Shown: positions 23,962-32,189 of the stretch, in pieces
How positions within the stretch are numbered: position 1 is the first letter of the stretch
How the letters are laid out: each line of letters starts with the position of its first letter
Origin: a virus
DNA length: 41,717 bases
Direction: 5' to 3' (one strand)
IMG/VR virus record: IMGVR_UViG_3300028608_000035
Coordinates: 1 to 41,717 of that record
Translations under genes and position numbers: made by a program
The notes under the pieces: model-generated
The model's database searches: none
Told to the model about the DNA's origin: nothing
Seen by the model: only the letters and a program-made list of their open reading frames with translations

Positions 23962-24534
23962 TTACGCGATGTACTTTGCGAGGCTGTCAGGCACCTTGGC
24001 GGTGTCTTCGTCGGCCGCGTCGGTCACGTCAGCGACCTTGCCAACCTTCGCGCGGGCGGTGCTCGGTGCGGGCAGTGCCGACAGGTAGGCGGTCAGGTAA
24101 ACCGACTCGTTGCCGGCCGGAATGGTGTCCTTGATGCCGAGCTTTTCGATGCCGTATGTCGCAACCTGTTCGCGGGTCATGTCCGATGCGTCGAACACGC
24201 CAACGTGGTCGGACAGCTTCTTTGCCAGGGCGTCACGCTCGGCAAGGGCTTTCATGACGGCACCGGGAACACCCTTGATGGCTTCTGCAATCGCAGCGTC
24301 GGTGCGCGCCTTGTCGGCGGCGTCCATGGCGGCAGCGGCTGCGGCAGGGTCGGTCTTGGTGGTGTCTTCCACGGTAGCGGCTGCGGCCGGATTTGCCTTG
24401 AGGGCTTCCATTGCTACCGTCAGTTCGGCAATCTTGGGGGCGATAGTTTTAACCAGCGCCGTGAGTTCGGCAATGGTCATTTCCTTTTCGCCGCCTTCGC
24501 CCTCGCCGGGCTTTTTGGTGTCTTCAGTTGCCAT
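23962..24534 (-). CDS. Possible internally initiated scaffold protein, 190 aa
   Basis: An in-frame ATG at 24534 (residue 314 of the fusion) follows AAAGGA at about 10 nt spacing. The product begins MATEDTKKPGEGEGG and is almost entirely helical, with Ala-rich segments. Nested scaffold genes that share the C-terminus of the protease are known from lambda (C/Nu3). The start site is inferred from the Shine-Dalgarno and from the domain boundary. Confidence 0.5.
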   Translation of the reverse strand: MATEDTKKPGEGEGGEKEMTIAELTALVKTIAPKIAELTVAMEALKANPAAAATVEDTTKTDPAAAAAAMDAADKARTDAAIAEAIKGVPGAVMKALAERDALAKKLSDHVGVFDASDMTREQVATYGIEKLGIKDTIPAGNESVYLTAYLSALPAPSTARAKVGKVADVTDAADEDTAKVPDSLAKYIA

Positions 24535-25473
24535 GATTTGAAAGTCCTTTGCGTCAAACGTGAATGAAAGAGAGTCGAGCACCGCAACTTCTGGCCCCAT
24601 GCGCCCGTCATCAACAGAGGCAATATGATTGCCCCGAATTTGACGTTGCACATACGTGTAGGCCTGACCGTTAAAAACGCCCGGGGCCAATTCGTACCGG
24701 CAGCGGAAGCCCGATGATAACTCCCTTTTACCGGAGTCAATTACCGTGCCATGTTCGCCAGAAAACAATTTCAGGTTTCCATAGAGCGTATCTCCTTCGA
24801 AAACGACATCTTGACCAATGACACCGTGAACACCTTTGCGCTCGGCAGGAACGGTATTAGCGCGCCCATTGCCTAGCATCGTGTGATCGTTGATCCAGGG
24901 CAAGAGCTTGAAAGATTCAATCGTCTCGGGCGACGAAAGCTCTTCTGCCGGCCGATAGACTTGGTACATCTTGCGGGGGTCGGCACCGGGAATATGTTTG
25001 CCCAGGTACGAAAACACGCCGGCTTTGCTGATGGGGTTGCGCTTGATTTCAAACCAACCGTTTGCGTCCAATTGGCGCGCGCTCATGTCGGCGCGATCCA
25101 TCACGGCAGCGGCTTGCGCCATCGCGATCAATTCGGCCGTGCATTCGAATAGCGGTGTGGGCAGCAGTTCGCAAGGGAACCAACCCGACGCCATGTGCTC
25201 TTCGTTAATTACGGGTGTGAAAGGTTCGGCCAATTCCTGATGGTACGCATAGAACGTCACGCCATCGGAGTTATTAACGATTTTGAGTGGGGCGGTAAGT
25301 TCGGCGGTTGTAAATCCGACTTCTTCCGTTGTCTCGCGGACTGCCGCTTGCGCTGGCGTCTCGCCTTCTTCGACCTTGCCGGCCGGAATACCCCACGAAC
25401 CATCGGGACGACAGAGCAACAGCACCTTGCCTTGCGAGCAAAAGACGATACCTGCGCCCGTGACTTGTTCCAT
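23962..25473 (-). CDS. Nudix hydrolase - DUF2213 prohead protease - scaffold fusion, 503 aa
   Basis: Three parts are visible. Residues 1-120 are a Nudix domain with a nearly perfect Nudix box: G32, E38, R46-E47, E50-E51, G53. Residues about 125-310 are a DUF2213 prohead protease (DANGWFEIKRNPISKAGVF; candidate catalytic H197 in NDHT, S253/S254 in ELSSG, H283). Residues 314-503 are a helical, Ala/Thr/Lys-rich scaffold domain ending ADEDTAKVPDSLAKYIA. The protease would cleave the scaffold during capsid maturation. The Nudix domain would hydrolyse nucleoside diphosphate-linked compounds and has no known need in head assembly. It overlaps nothing and lies 3 nt behind the minor head gene, so the start is the ATG at 25473. 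Confidence 0.88.
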   Translation of the reverse strand: MEQVTGAGIVFCSQGKVLLLCRPDGSWGIPAGKVEEGETPAQAAVRETTEEVGFTTAELTAPLKIVNNSDGVTFYAYHQELAEPFTPVINEEHMASGWFPCELLPTPLFECTAELIAMAQAAAVMDRADMSARQLDANGWFEIKRNPISKAGVFSYLGKHIPGADPRKMYQVYRPAEELSSPETIESFKLLPWINDHTMLGNGRANTVPAERKGVHGVIGQDVVFEGDTLYGNLKLFSGEHGTVIDSGKRELSSGFRCRYELAPGVFNGQAYTYVQRQIRGNHIASVDDGRMGPEVAVLDSLSFTFDAKDFQIMATEDTKKPGEGEGGEKEMTIAELTALVKTIAPKIAELTVAMEALKANPAAAATVEDTTKTDPAAAAAAMDAADKARTDAAIAEAIKGVPGAVMKALAERDALAKKLSDHVGVFDASDMTREQVATYGIEKLGIKDTIPAGNESVYLTAYLSALPAPSTARAKVGKVADVTDAADEDTAKVPDSLAKYIA

Positions 25474-25476
25474 TGC

Positions 25477-26355
25477 TTATCCTTCGTCGCTCAAATCGAT
25501 AATAGGGCGCATTGTGCATCCGCAATAGGGCAATTGCCCAGGAATACCACGCTCGCCCGTGTTTTTATCGATTATAGGCGGGTTGTTGAAGTCGAAAATA
25601 CCACCGTTCAGGCCGGCCGGGGCGCGATCCATGTGAAATTGACGGGGTTTATTGCTGCCCCCGCTGTGAATCCACTCGAATTTAGACACGCCAGCGTCTT
25701 GCATTCGAGCCTTATTGATGTTGTTGTAGACCTTGCGCGTCTGGTCTTTGGCTACGTTTGCCGCCCAATTTAGCGTTTTAACGTTTTGCTTCTCCAGTGC
25801 GGGCACCAAATCTTGTAGACCGTTGCCGCTGGTGATAGATCGCATCACGTCGCCCTGCACTTGCGACAGGTACTTGCTAGGTACGCTGCGAATAAGCGCC
25901 GTACTTTCGGCCGCGCCCGCATCGACCATCTGCGCAACACGCGGCGTCATGCGCAACGTGACCGACTGCGATACTTCCTTGAGCGATGCCGATACGGTGC
26001 GGTCGCTCGTTGCTAACGTTTCTTTCACCATCATGTCACTGATAGCCGTTGCTGCATTGTTGAACATCACCGTAAATTTCGACTCGATGCGCTCCAACAG
26101 TTTTTGCGCAAGCTCGGCGAGCGAGGCATCCATGACTTCCGTCACGGGGCCTAGCGCCGGCAACAACCCAAGCTCTTGCGCTTGCCGCGTGTAGATCGTG
26201 TCAGCCTCGTCCAATACAACCGCATCAGGCGAACGATAAAGCGCAAGCAATTCGCGCTTCGTTTCTTTCATCATCGCTTCAATCAGATCGCGCATGCGCT
26301 TTGCGTACAGCACTTGCGTGCGCGCGCTCGGTCGCAGGATCAAACCCTTTTTCAT
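25477..26355 (-). CDS. Minor head protein (Mu gpF / SPP1 gp7-like), 292 aa
   Basis: The C-terminal domain holds the typical head-morphogenesis signature: WAANVAKDQTRKVYNNINKARMQDAGVSKFEWIHSGGSNKPR, then H, D and a late CGCTMRPII, a pattern found in the MuF domain (PF04233). The N-terminal half is helical. It overlaps the portal stop as ATGA and is followed by the protease fusion, the usual order portal, MuF, protease. It is expected to be internal to the prohead and perhaps ejected with DNA. Confidence 0.88.
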   Translation of the reverse strand: MKKGLILRPSARTQVLYAKRMRDLIEAMMKETKRELLALYRSPDAVVLDEADTIYTRQAQELGLLPALGPVTEVMDASLAELAQKLLERIESKFTVMFNNAATAISDMMVKETLATSDRTVSASLKEVSQSVTLRMTPRVAQMVDAGAAESTALIRSVPSKYLSQVQGDVMRSITSGNGLQDLVPALEKQNVKTLNWAANVAKDQTRKVYNNINKARMQDAGVSKFEWIHSGGSNKPRQFHMDRAPAGLNGGIFDFNNPPIIDKNTGERGIPGQLPYCGCTMRPIIDLSDEG

Positions 26356-27914
26356 TTTTGCGCTTCGACGGTAGCGGCACCAAGGGCAGGCGTAGCAGCA
26401 GGCGTGGGTGTTGGCAGCACGACTGGCACAGGGTCTTCAATGACCTTGCCAACCTCTAGCGACGGATATCCGCTGTCTTTATCGTTGGCAAGACGGATAC
26501 GTTCGTCTTCGCCGTCAATGGCGCCCGCTGTGACCAATGCCGCGCCGGTCTGTGCTTTCTTCAGATTGATTTCGGCCCACTCCGCAGCGGTCGGGCTATC
26601 GAGCGGTTCCCAACTTACCGTTGTGTCGATGTTGACGGCGTCGGGAATATCCGATCGGATCATCAATTGGTGGTGACGTTCAACGAATGGCGTGAGTTCG
26701 TGCTCTTGCAATGACTCAAGCATTTCGTGATAGCTCGATTCGTCAAACTCACCCGTTGCGTTGAAGCCCTTCGGCGCCGTGCCAAGCAGCTTGGTTGCAG
26801 GAACCTCGCCGGCCGCAGCGACAAGCTGATACTGCGTCATGATTACGCCGTCCATGTCTGCGAGAGACGTATCTTTTTGCTCGTGCTCTTCGCCGCTGTC
26901 GATGATGCGCACGCCGTTGTTGTTCCAGAAGGTTGCCCAATCGGCCACGCGGCGCAGTCCTGCCTTCAAGTTAGCCATGAATTGTTCCATGTCTACCTTG
27001 TAGATCACGGTACGCTTGGTGAGCGCGAGCAACGGCGCTTCATTGGCCGTACGCTCCGAAGCGTAGACGCGCTCCATGATTAGCTGTGGCACCGGCACAC
27101 CGCCAAACAGATAGGCGGGCTTCAGGATGTCAATCACGCTGCCGTGCCGGTAAATGACAAGGTGCGAGTAGTGGTAGCGACGACCGTTAATGAGCCAGTG
27201 TGTGGGCTCATAGAAATGCATGGTGTCAGGCTGCGCGCTGGCCTTCGCATCAAGCTCGGGCGAGCACCAATAGGGATCAACCTGCACGATGCCTTTGTAG
27301 CTGCCAGGGCGCACGCCGTCGATGTTGAACACACGTTCGTATGCAGCGTCGTCTAGCTCTTTGCTGCCGTAGTCAACTTTGAAGATGGCAATACGGATGC
27401 CGAACACGCGGCCGAAGTTGACAAATTCACGCAGGTTCTTTTTGATCTTGTATTTCTTGTCGCCGCGTTTGATCTTGCTTAGTACCGCAGGCTCAATCGG
27501 TTTGCCGTCGCTTGATACCGTGGTGTAGCCGTGACGGATGGCGTCTCGCCCTGGCATGTCGCAAACCTTCTGGATAAGCCAGTGCTGCGCGATGATGCCG
27601 GCCAACTGATGACCGATAAACGTTTGTGCGTTGTACCAAGAGGCAATGGCGTCGCTAATGTTCGGTTGCCCGTAGTCGTAGGCGTCGAACAGGCTTTCTT
27701 CGCACTCCGCGTCGGCCGCATCCATTGCGACGCCTTCAGCGGCTTCCAATCGCGGCGCAATGGCCTTCAAGCCGGCAATCCGGGCCTTGATGTTCAACGT
27801 GTTGCGCTGGTGCGTGCTGAAGTCGCCGCCCGCAAAGCCCGGCTTGCTCGGCGCTTCTTCCTCGGGTTGCGGCGCGGGCTCGGGTGCGTTCTTACCAAAA
27901 AGCCATTTGAACAT
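26352..27914 (-). CDS. Portal protein (DUF1073-like), 520 aa
   Basis: The ATG at 27914 lies behind AAGGA; upstream in-frame starts overlap TerL. The protein reads MFKWLFGKNAPEPAPQPEEEAP, with WYNAQTFIGHQLAGIIAQHWLIQKVCDMPGRDAIRHG, then FVNFGRVFGIRIAIFKVD, and the core AAAGEVPATKLLGTAPKGFNATGE. All are characteristic of DUF1073 portal proteins. The C-terminus is Pro/Ala-rich. Automated pipelines may label this family with the anti-CBASS name Acb1; I see no basis here for that function. Confidence 0.9.
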   Translation of the reverse strand: MFKWLFGKNAPEPAPQPEEEAPSKPGFAGGDFSTHQRNTLNIKARIAGLKAIAPRLEAAEGVAMDAADAECEESLFDAYDYGQPNISDAIASWYNAQTFIGHQLAGIIAQHWLIQKVCDMPGRDAIRHGYTTVSSDGKPIEPAVLSKIKRGDKKYKIKKNLREFVNFGRVFGIRIAIFKVDYGSKELDDAAYERVFNIDGVRPGSYKGIVQVDPYWCSPELDAKASAQPDTMHFYEPTHWLINGRRYHYSHLVIYRHGSVIDILKPAYLFGGVPVPQLIMERVYASERTANEAPLLALTKRTVIYKVDMEQFMANLKAGLRRVADWATFWNNNGVRIIDSGEEHEQKDTSLADMDGVIMTQYQLVAAAGEVPATKLLGTAPKGFNATGEFDESSYHEMLESLQEHELTPFVERHHQLMIRSDIPDAVNIDTTVSWEPLDSPTAAEWAEINLKKAQTGAALVTAGAIDGEDERIRLANDKDSGYPSLEVGKVIEDPVPVVLPTPTPAATPALGAATVEAQK

Positions 27915-27924
27915 GATTATTCCT

Positions 27925-29529
27925 TTAGAAGCCGAGCGGGCCAATGCGCTTGCGATCTTGTGGGGCACAAACAATCATAAGACTGTCAGCGTGGTTGGGG
28001 GAGCGCATGCCGTCAGGCGCTTTATCAACGACGATTTTACCCACGGTGTCAATTGAGTACGTCGGTTGGCTCAATTCAGACAAGAGTTTTTGTCGTTCGG
28101 GAAGGCTTGACGGAATACTGATGATTAGTGCCGGGTCATAGGGCATGCCCTCAACAACCGCGCGGTACGTGTTCATGAACAGAACCCGTAGATGCCACCA
28201 CGCCTGAGCCTTGCGGTTCTTGAAAAAGTCTTTGTTGGTTCGACCCTTTTTCTTCTCCGTGCTCTTGATAATTTCGTCTTCTGGATTGGTGACCTCGCCC
28301 GAGCCGCGAAACGCATTGACCTTGATTTGATTGCCCACGCGGTTTTCTCGCGCGTTGATTTGCCGAGCGTCGCCGCGCACGCCGGCACCCAAGCCATCGG
28401 CGTCATAGTCGAAGTTGTCTAGCCCAAGCTCATCGCAAAGACCGAAAGCTTTCTCCACGGTCTGGAAGATGTCTGCGCCCTTACCGCTCCAGGCCGACAG
28501 ATGCTCAACCATGAAACCGTACTTTGCGCAGAACGCGTTCAAGTCGATACCTTCGTCGGCCACGTCGAGCGCTCCTTTGCGCGCTCCGCTCGGCAGGATG
28601 TTTAGTTTTACGTGAGCATCGACAGCCGCTTGCGCCCAGGCAGATGGAATAAGAATGCCCTCTTTGGATGCCGCATAGTCAAGGTCGATTTCCTGTGCGA
28701 CGACCAACGGATTAAGGCGCTCTACTTCGCCGTCGTACCAAGCCTGATCCTTGCGCGGATCGTCACGCCATGAGAACGTGAATACGGGAATCTTGCCGCT
28801 GTGGCGCTTCTCGGCAAATGGATTGTCCATGCCGTTGACGGATGACAGATCGATACGGCAACGCGTGGTTTGCGATAGCGATGCTTCGATGCTCATTGGC
28901 GACGTTAGAAACGCGCTCTCATCGACCAAATAGATTGACGCCCGGCCGCCACGGCCAATGTTGTCGCCGGCTTCGCCAATGAGCACGCTGCCGGTGTCAG
29001 GTATTTCGATCTTCATGTGGGCGGACACGAGCTTGTTTCGCTCGCTCCAACCGCCCCGGAATTCAACCGGCAAGTTGCTCAGGAACTGGCGTGCCTTGTA
29101 GAACAGCGTAGACGGGTCGCCAACCTTGTCAACTAGCATTTCCTTGCGCGAGCCCACGCCGCCTACGAACGCATCGTTAAATAGGCTCAGTGTGCACAGC
29201 AGGGCCATTGCGTTGACGCTGCACCCCATGTCCCGTGACTTCTCCGTGAGCCCGCCCCTGCCGGTACGCCAAAGGTCGAGTATCCATTCCATCCATTCAA
29301 CTTGCTTGGGGAAAGGAATTAACGGTATGACTGCCGGCAAACCCCGCTCGATATTGCGGGGGTCGCTGGTCACGCCCCAGTCACGGATAAAGTCGATTGG
29401 ATTTTGCCGATAGTGCTGTTTTAGGACGGGCATCAGAGCGGGGTTTGCACGCAACCGCGCGAGCCGTTCCATGCGCTCTCTAAATATCGGTATGTACTGA
29501 GGGTTTTTGTAATCCATTACCCCCATCAT
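27925..29529 (-). CDS. Terminase large subunit (TerL), 534 aa
   Basis: The ATPase that packages DNA. Features: an atypical Walker A in [10 protein letters not shown], Walker B IYLVDES, and nuclease-domain aspartates in [16 protein letters not shown] and SPNHADSL. The start is either of two adjacent ATG codons (29529, 29526) or the ATG at 29517; none has a normal Shine-Dalgarno, and the first lies directly behind a terminator-like hairpin. The portal starts 10 nt after its stop. The small subunit is not adjacent but about 6.6 kb upstream, separated by the array of small genes. Confidence 0.93.
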   Translation of the reverse strand: MMGVMDYKNPQYIPIFRERMERLARLRANPALMPVLKQHYRQNPIDFIRDWGVTSDPRNIERGLPAVIPLIPFPKQVEWMEWILDLWRTGRGGLTEKSRDMGCSVNAMALLCTLSLFNDAFVGGVGSRKEMLVDKVGDPSTLFYKARQFLSNLPVEFRGGWSERNKLVSAHMKIEIPDTGSVLIGEAGDNIGRGGRASIYLVDESAFLTSPMSIEASLSQTTRCRIDLSSVNGMDNPFAEKRHSGKIPVFTFSWRDDPRKDQAWYDGEVERLNPLVVAQEIDLDYAASKEGILIPSAWAQAAVDAHVKLNILPSGARKGALDVADEGIDLNAFCAKYGFMVEHLSAWSGKGADIFQTVEKAFGLCDELGLDNFDYDADGLGAGVRGDARQINARENRVGNQIKVNAFRGSGEVTNPEDEIIKSTEKKKGRTNKDFFKNRKAQAWWHLRVLFMNTYRAVVEGMPYDPALIISIPSSLPERQKLLSELSQPTYSIDTVGKIVVDKAPDGMRSPNHADSLMIVCAPQDRKRIGPLGF

Positions 29530-29530
29530 A

Positions 29531-29566
29531 CAAAACGCCCCGAGTGCTCAAGGCAAACGGGGCGTT
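29531..29566 (-). terminator. Terminator-like hairpin immediately before terL
   Basis: On the minus strand AACGCCCCG (29566-29558), a 15-nt loop, CGGGGCGTT (29542-29534) and TTTTG (29535-29531). The terL ATG follows at 29529. The end of this element, GGGGCGTTTTGT, matches that of the terminator before the polymerase gene (GGGGCGTTTTTGCTT). Confidence 0.7.
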
Positions 29567-29872
29567 AGGGCCGACTAGTGGCGGCGGGTCGTGAGCGATG
29601 TAGACCCGTCAGCATTCGGCAAAACTTTAGAACGGCATGCGGGCGGGCCTGCTACCCACCGTTCCGACTACCCAGGCCACTCCATACGGTTGTTAGATTC
29701 GGAACCGGCCTACTCGCTGCGTCGTGCGGCTGTGGCCTAGTCGGGTGGTTGGTCCGCTCGCATCCGCTTTTGGCCGGTTCCGAATTGTCAGTATAGCCGA
29801 AGGCGAACACGCGTTCGTTGCGTTGGCGCGTCGCCAGGAGGTTGCCGTAACTGGCGTGGCCGGCGCGCATGG
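29567..29872. other. Gene-poor 306-bp stretch with a long inverted repeat: candidate structured RNA
   Basis: No convincing gene lies here. TTCGGAACCGGCC (29698-29710) and GGCCGGTTCCGAA (29772-29784) are a perfect 13-bp inverted repeat around 61 nt. A smaller hairpin, CGGGTC/GACCCG, lies near 29586-29608. Open frames on both strands are short and Arg/Pro-rich. The overall size (87 nt) with a long closing stem is like C4-type phage antisense RNAs (Rfam RF01695), but I could not compare it. It would be transcribed in front of terL in the leftward direction, or independently in the rightward one. Confidence 0.45.
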
Positions 29873-30355
29873 TCAGTACAAACGGTTGCCATCAGCGTCG
29901 TGCTCAGGCATGAGAGGCAACCGTTTTGTTATCGCGCTGTGCACCCGAGCGCGATAGGCAGAGTCGGACTCACCCATACTGCGCGAACATGCAAACCCCG
30001 CACCTATTGCATCGAGTTGCTTGCCGCTTGCATTGGCAACACCTGTAAACGGGTTCGGTGCAGGCACCGCAGCAGGAGTGCCATACGCGGGCAGTTCAAC
30101 CAACAGGCCCACGAGCGCGTCTATCAGCTTGTCAGTGCTTTGTGTGGGCATCAGTCCGACGCGTCCCGCTAAATCGTTCAGGTTGGACGTATCGGCAGCA
30201 AGCTCAATCGCAGCGGCTTTGTTGTCTTCGCCCGCGCGGTCGATTGTCTCGATGTTGCGGCGGATGCGATCCTTGTTGGCATGAACCTTCTGTGTCAGTT
30301 CTTTAATCTTGTGCAGGCGTTCCATGCGCTCGGCTTGTACGACGGGGTCTTTCAT
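29873..30355 (-). CDS. Unknown protein, 160 aa, coiled coil plus short C-terminal motif
   Basis: The first ~45 residues form a basic coiled coil (ERMERLHKIKELTQKVHANKDR). The middle is helical, followed by a Pro-rich linker (YGTPAAVPAPNPF). The C-terminal part has GKQLDAIGAGFACSRSMGESDSAYRARVHSAI, a pattern (LD..G......GESD.AYR.R) that recurs in phage structural and neck proteins. It is the last gene of the 31326-29873 mini-operon, ATGA-coupled to the preceding one. A second inverted repeat (AAACGGTTGCC / GGCAACCGTTT) covers its 3' end at 29880-29926. Confidence 0.7.
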   Translation of the reverse strand: MKDPVVQAERMERLHKIKELTQKVHANKDRIRRNIETIDRAGEDNKAAAIELAADTSNLNDLAGRVGLMPTQSTDKLIDALVGLLVELPAYGTPAAVPAPNPFTGVANASGKQLDAIGAGFACSRSMGESDSAYRARVHSAITKRLPLMPEHDADGNRLY

Positions 30356-30675
30356 TTGCGGCTTTCGTAAATGTGAATAACGGGGTGATAGTGGCGCATG
30401 GCGGGCGGCGTGTCGGATTTGTTCTCGATGGTCACGCGGAAGCCCATCGAGAAAGCGTCGGACAGGAGTTCGGCAACACGAGTCTCAAACACGCAGCGTG
30501 CGTGGTAGCGCTCTTTCGTCTCGCCTTCGCGCATGGCGGCTTGTAACAAGGACACGCCAGGGTTAATAGCATCGAGCATTGTGAAAACGGGCGCAACGAA
30601 GCCACGTCCGATGCCGACTTGCAACCGTTGGTCATCGTCGCGCGGGTCGTCTTCTTCGGGCGGTTGGAAGTTCAT
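30352..30675 (-). CDS. Unknown protein, 107 aa
   Basis: Start ATG at 30675 (MNFQPPEEDDPRDDDQRLQV), overlapping the preceding stop as ATGA. The N-terminus is very acidic; the rest may be a small alpha/beta domain (HARCVFETRVAELLSDAFSMGFRVTIENKSDTP). Not recognised. Coupled to both neighbours. Confidence 0.65.
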   Translation of the reverse strand: MNFQPPEEDDPRDDDQRLQVGIGRGFVAPVFTMLDAINPGVSLLQAAMREGETKERYHARCVFETRVAELLSDAFSMGFRVTIENKSDTPPAMRHYHPVIHIYESRK

Positions 30676-30971
30676 TTCGTCACCGCCAGCGTGATAGCGG
30701 CCATGATGATGCCGCGCATTTCGCCGATGTCCCATTGCAGTCGGTTTACGTCAATGGGTATTTCCTCGCACAGCATTTTCCAAACGGCTTCTTCCGCGCG
30801 GAATTTTTCCTCCGACGCACCAGCTTGTTGCCGGGCGGCGTCGTCCGCGAGTTGGGTCAGTTTTTCTAAGCGACGCTGCGTGTCGTACGCATGTCCAATC
30901 TGTTCGGCCAGTGTTGGGGTGCGCCTAGCTTCGGCAGTTTGCGCCATGTCTTCCGCATCGTGTTTGCTCAT
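30672..30971 (-). CDS. Unknown helical protein, 99 aa
   Basis: A highly charged, helical protein (QRRLEKLTQLADDAARQQAG) with a hydrophobic C-terminus (GIIMAAITLAVTK) that could be a weak membrane anchor or a packing helix. ATGA overlaps on both sides. Not recognised. Confidence 0.62.
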   Translation of the reverse strand: MSKHDAEDMAQTAEARRTPTLAEQIGHAYDTQRRLEKLTQLADDAARQQAGASEEKFRAEEAVWKMLCEEIPIDVNRLQWDIGEMRGIIMAAITLAVTK

Positions 30972-31150
30972 GATTTGGTTTCCTTCAAGTAATTTTTAGG
31001 CAGGCTGCGACGCAACCGCCCGTTTTCCCGTTGCACCTTCAACAGTTCGGACCGCAGGCGCCGCACTTCGTCGGCAAGGATCGACGGCGAGTACCGCACG
31101 TCATGCAACGCCATGTCTATCTGCTCACGTTGTTCTTTGGTTTGGCTCAT
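30968..31150 (-). CDS. Small coiled-coil protein, 60 aa
   Basis: The sequence contains DEVRRLRSELLKVQRENGRL, a heptad-repeat leucine-zipper-like helix, and a basic tail. It overlaps its upstream neighbour's stop (ATGA at 31147-31150). It could be a dimerisation partner or a small regulator; no family recognised. Confidence 0.6.
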   Translation of the reverse strand: MSQTKEQREQIDMALHDVRYSPSILADEVRRLRSELLKVQRENGRLRRSLPKNYLKETKS

Positions 31151-31326
31151 TTCGGATGCCTTGCACAGTAGTCAAAAGCCGACAGACGGGCAGCACGCAG
31201 CGACGACCAGAAAAAATCGTTGTTTACGTGACGCTTGCCGTCAATCCACACTCCTACTCTTTTTGCAGGCCCGATGAGTTCAACGGTATGACCGTTGCGA
31301 CTGAAGGTACGGGGTTGCTTGCTCAT
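31147..31326 (-). CDS. Small basic protein, 59 aa, probably from a leaderless mRNA
   Basis: The frame reads MSKQPRTFSRNGHTVELIGPA and ends FDYCARHPK. The beginning looks like a small beta fold (HTVELIGPAKRVGVWIDGKR). The -10 element TATCAT of the promoter 31333-31360 ends seven bases before the ATG, so transcription should start at or next to the A of the start codon, and there is no ribosome-binding site. It is the first gene of a five-gene mini-operon. Not recognised. Confidence 0.62.
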   Translation of the reverse strand: MSKQPRTFSRNGHTVELIGPAKRVGVWIDGKRHVNNDFFWSSLRAARLSAFDYCARHPK

Positions 31327-31332
31327 GGCGCA

Positions 31333-31360
31333 ATGATAACGTTATTAATGTTTTATGCAA
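31333..31360 (-). promoter_or_regulatory. Leftward promoter, AACATTAAT family (copy 1)
   Basis: TTGCAT (31360-31355), 16 bp, TATCAT (31338-31333) on the minus strand. The spacer contains AACATTAATAACG. Very similar elements occur at 32400-32428 and 35527-35556 and, on the plus strand, at 1668. Confidence 0.75.
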
Positions 31361-31384
31361 GCAATATCCGAGCAACGCGCGTGG

Positions 31385-31657
31385 TTATGGAACAAACCAA
31401 CCGTCCCATGCGGCCAGGAACACCAGTCCGGGCATAGCGTAATAGTCCAACGTGAGCAAACGCGCCTTGTTTGGATGGCCGCCCCAACGAACAGGGCGCA
31501 ACTCGCGCAGCATATGGCCGGTTATGTGCCATGGAAACCATAGCACGAGCAGAAAGCACCGCAGCGGGGCGTACCCTATCCGCGCTATGTGACCAATGAT
31601 GGATTGCCAAACGATTGCCAGGGCGAGCAATGCGGAGCAGACGGCAAGGAGGATCAC
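31385..31657 (-). CDS. Small membrane protein, 90 aa
   Basis: I choose the GTG at 31657, which overlaps the preceding stop as GTGA and lies behind GGGAAGGAA. The product begins VILLAVCSALLALAIVWQSII, a transmembrane segment, and has two more hydrophobic stretches (CFLLVLWFPWHITGHM and MPGLVFLAAWDGW). It follows an exported 103-aa protein. Possible host-envelope modifier; not recognised. Confidence 0.62.
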   Translation of the reverse strand: MILLAVCSALLALAIVWQSIIGHIARIGYAPLRCFLLVLWFPWHITGHMLRELRPVRWGGHPNKARLLTLDYYAMPGLVFLAAWDGWFVP

Positions 31658-31965
31658 AGCATTTCCTTCCCGCAAACACGTGCCGTTACCATCGCATGCA
31701 CGCTCGTGTGGCTGAAGTAGTGCGGCGTGCTGACGTTGCTTGCCGGCGCATAGGGCTCGCGGTCTGGACGCATGACGTATAGCATCGCAGCGGTCTTGCG
31801 GCGGCAGTCGTATTCGTAGAGCGTCACGATCCGGTCAATCTTCAGCAGCACGCGGCGCATGTTGGGCGCGGGCATGGTAAGCGTTGTCGGCGCGTAGCTG
31901 ATGTCCTGCGCTAGCGGTTGCCACGCCAGGGCGGACGCTGCGAGTGTGAGGGCGGCTAGAAGCAT
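31654..31965 (-). CDS. Exported small protein, 103 aa
   Basis: The ATG at 31965 shares TAATG with the upstream stop and is preceded by AAGGTGG inside that gene. The N-terminus MLLAALTLAASALAW is a signal peptide. The mature part has two Cys and basic segments (VLLKIDRIVTLYEYDCRRKTA). Not recognised. Together with the following membrane protein it suggests an envelope-directed function. Confidence 0.62.
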   Translation of the reverse strand: MLLAALTLAASALAWQPLAQDISYAPTTLTMPAPNMRRVLLKIDRIVTLYEYDCRRKTAAMLYVMRPDREPYAPASNVSTPHYFSHTSVHAMVTARVCGKEML

Positions 31966-32105
31966 TACGCCACCTTGTACGCACGAGCGAGTTGCGATGC
32001 GAGTCCGCGCCATGCCTCTTGATCGAACGGCGAGAGGCGACCCCACTTGATGGTTTTCAAGTCGTTCATTTCGCACCACAGTTTGTACAGTTGCTTGCCG
32101 GTCAT
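31965..32105 (-). CDS. Small protein, 46 aa
   Basis: The frame starts at ATG 32105 behind AAAGGA and reads MTGKQLYKLWCEMNDLKTIK, then WGRLSPFDQEAWRGLASQLA. Helical, Trp-rich. Strong ribosome-binding site plus TAATG coupling to the next gene support it as real. Not recognised. Confidence 0.58.
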   Translation of the reverse strand: MTGKQLYKLWCEMNDLKTIKWGRLSPFDQEAWRGLASQLARAYKVA

Positions 32106-32189
32106 GTTGTTCCTTTGTTGAGTGCTACCGTATGGGGTCGTAAGCCGCGCCCCATTTCATCCGCTCCCGGAATCGTCAGCGGTAGAAAA

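Noticed and set aside
22114-24567. An 817-aa open frame on the plus strand opposite the major capsid, cement and scaffold genes
   Set aside because: It is a shadow of minus-strand GC-rich codon usage: the minus-strand frames have recognisable capsid proteins, while this one is rich in Arg/His/Ala and has no plausible ribosome-binding site.
26352-27914. Anti-CBASS (Acb1-like) function for the portal
   Set aside because: Length, position between TerL and the minor head protein, and conserved segments all indicate a portal; I could not find a convincing pair of catalytic HxT motifs.
29732-29784. tRNA-like fragments (D-arm-like and T-arm-like sequences)
   Set aside because: The T-stem does not pair and no 7-bp acceptor stem or anticodon arm fits; the 13-bp inverted repeat explains the similarity better.
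29652-29870. A 72-aa minus-strand frame in the gap upstream of terL
   Set aside because: Its Arg/Pro-rich sequence follows the arms of the inverted repeat, and no ribosome-binding site is visible; more likely noncoding.
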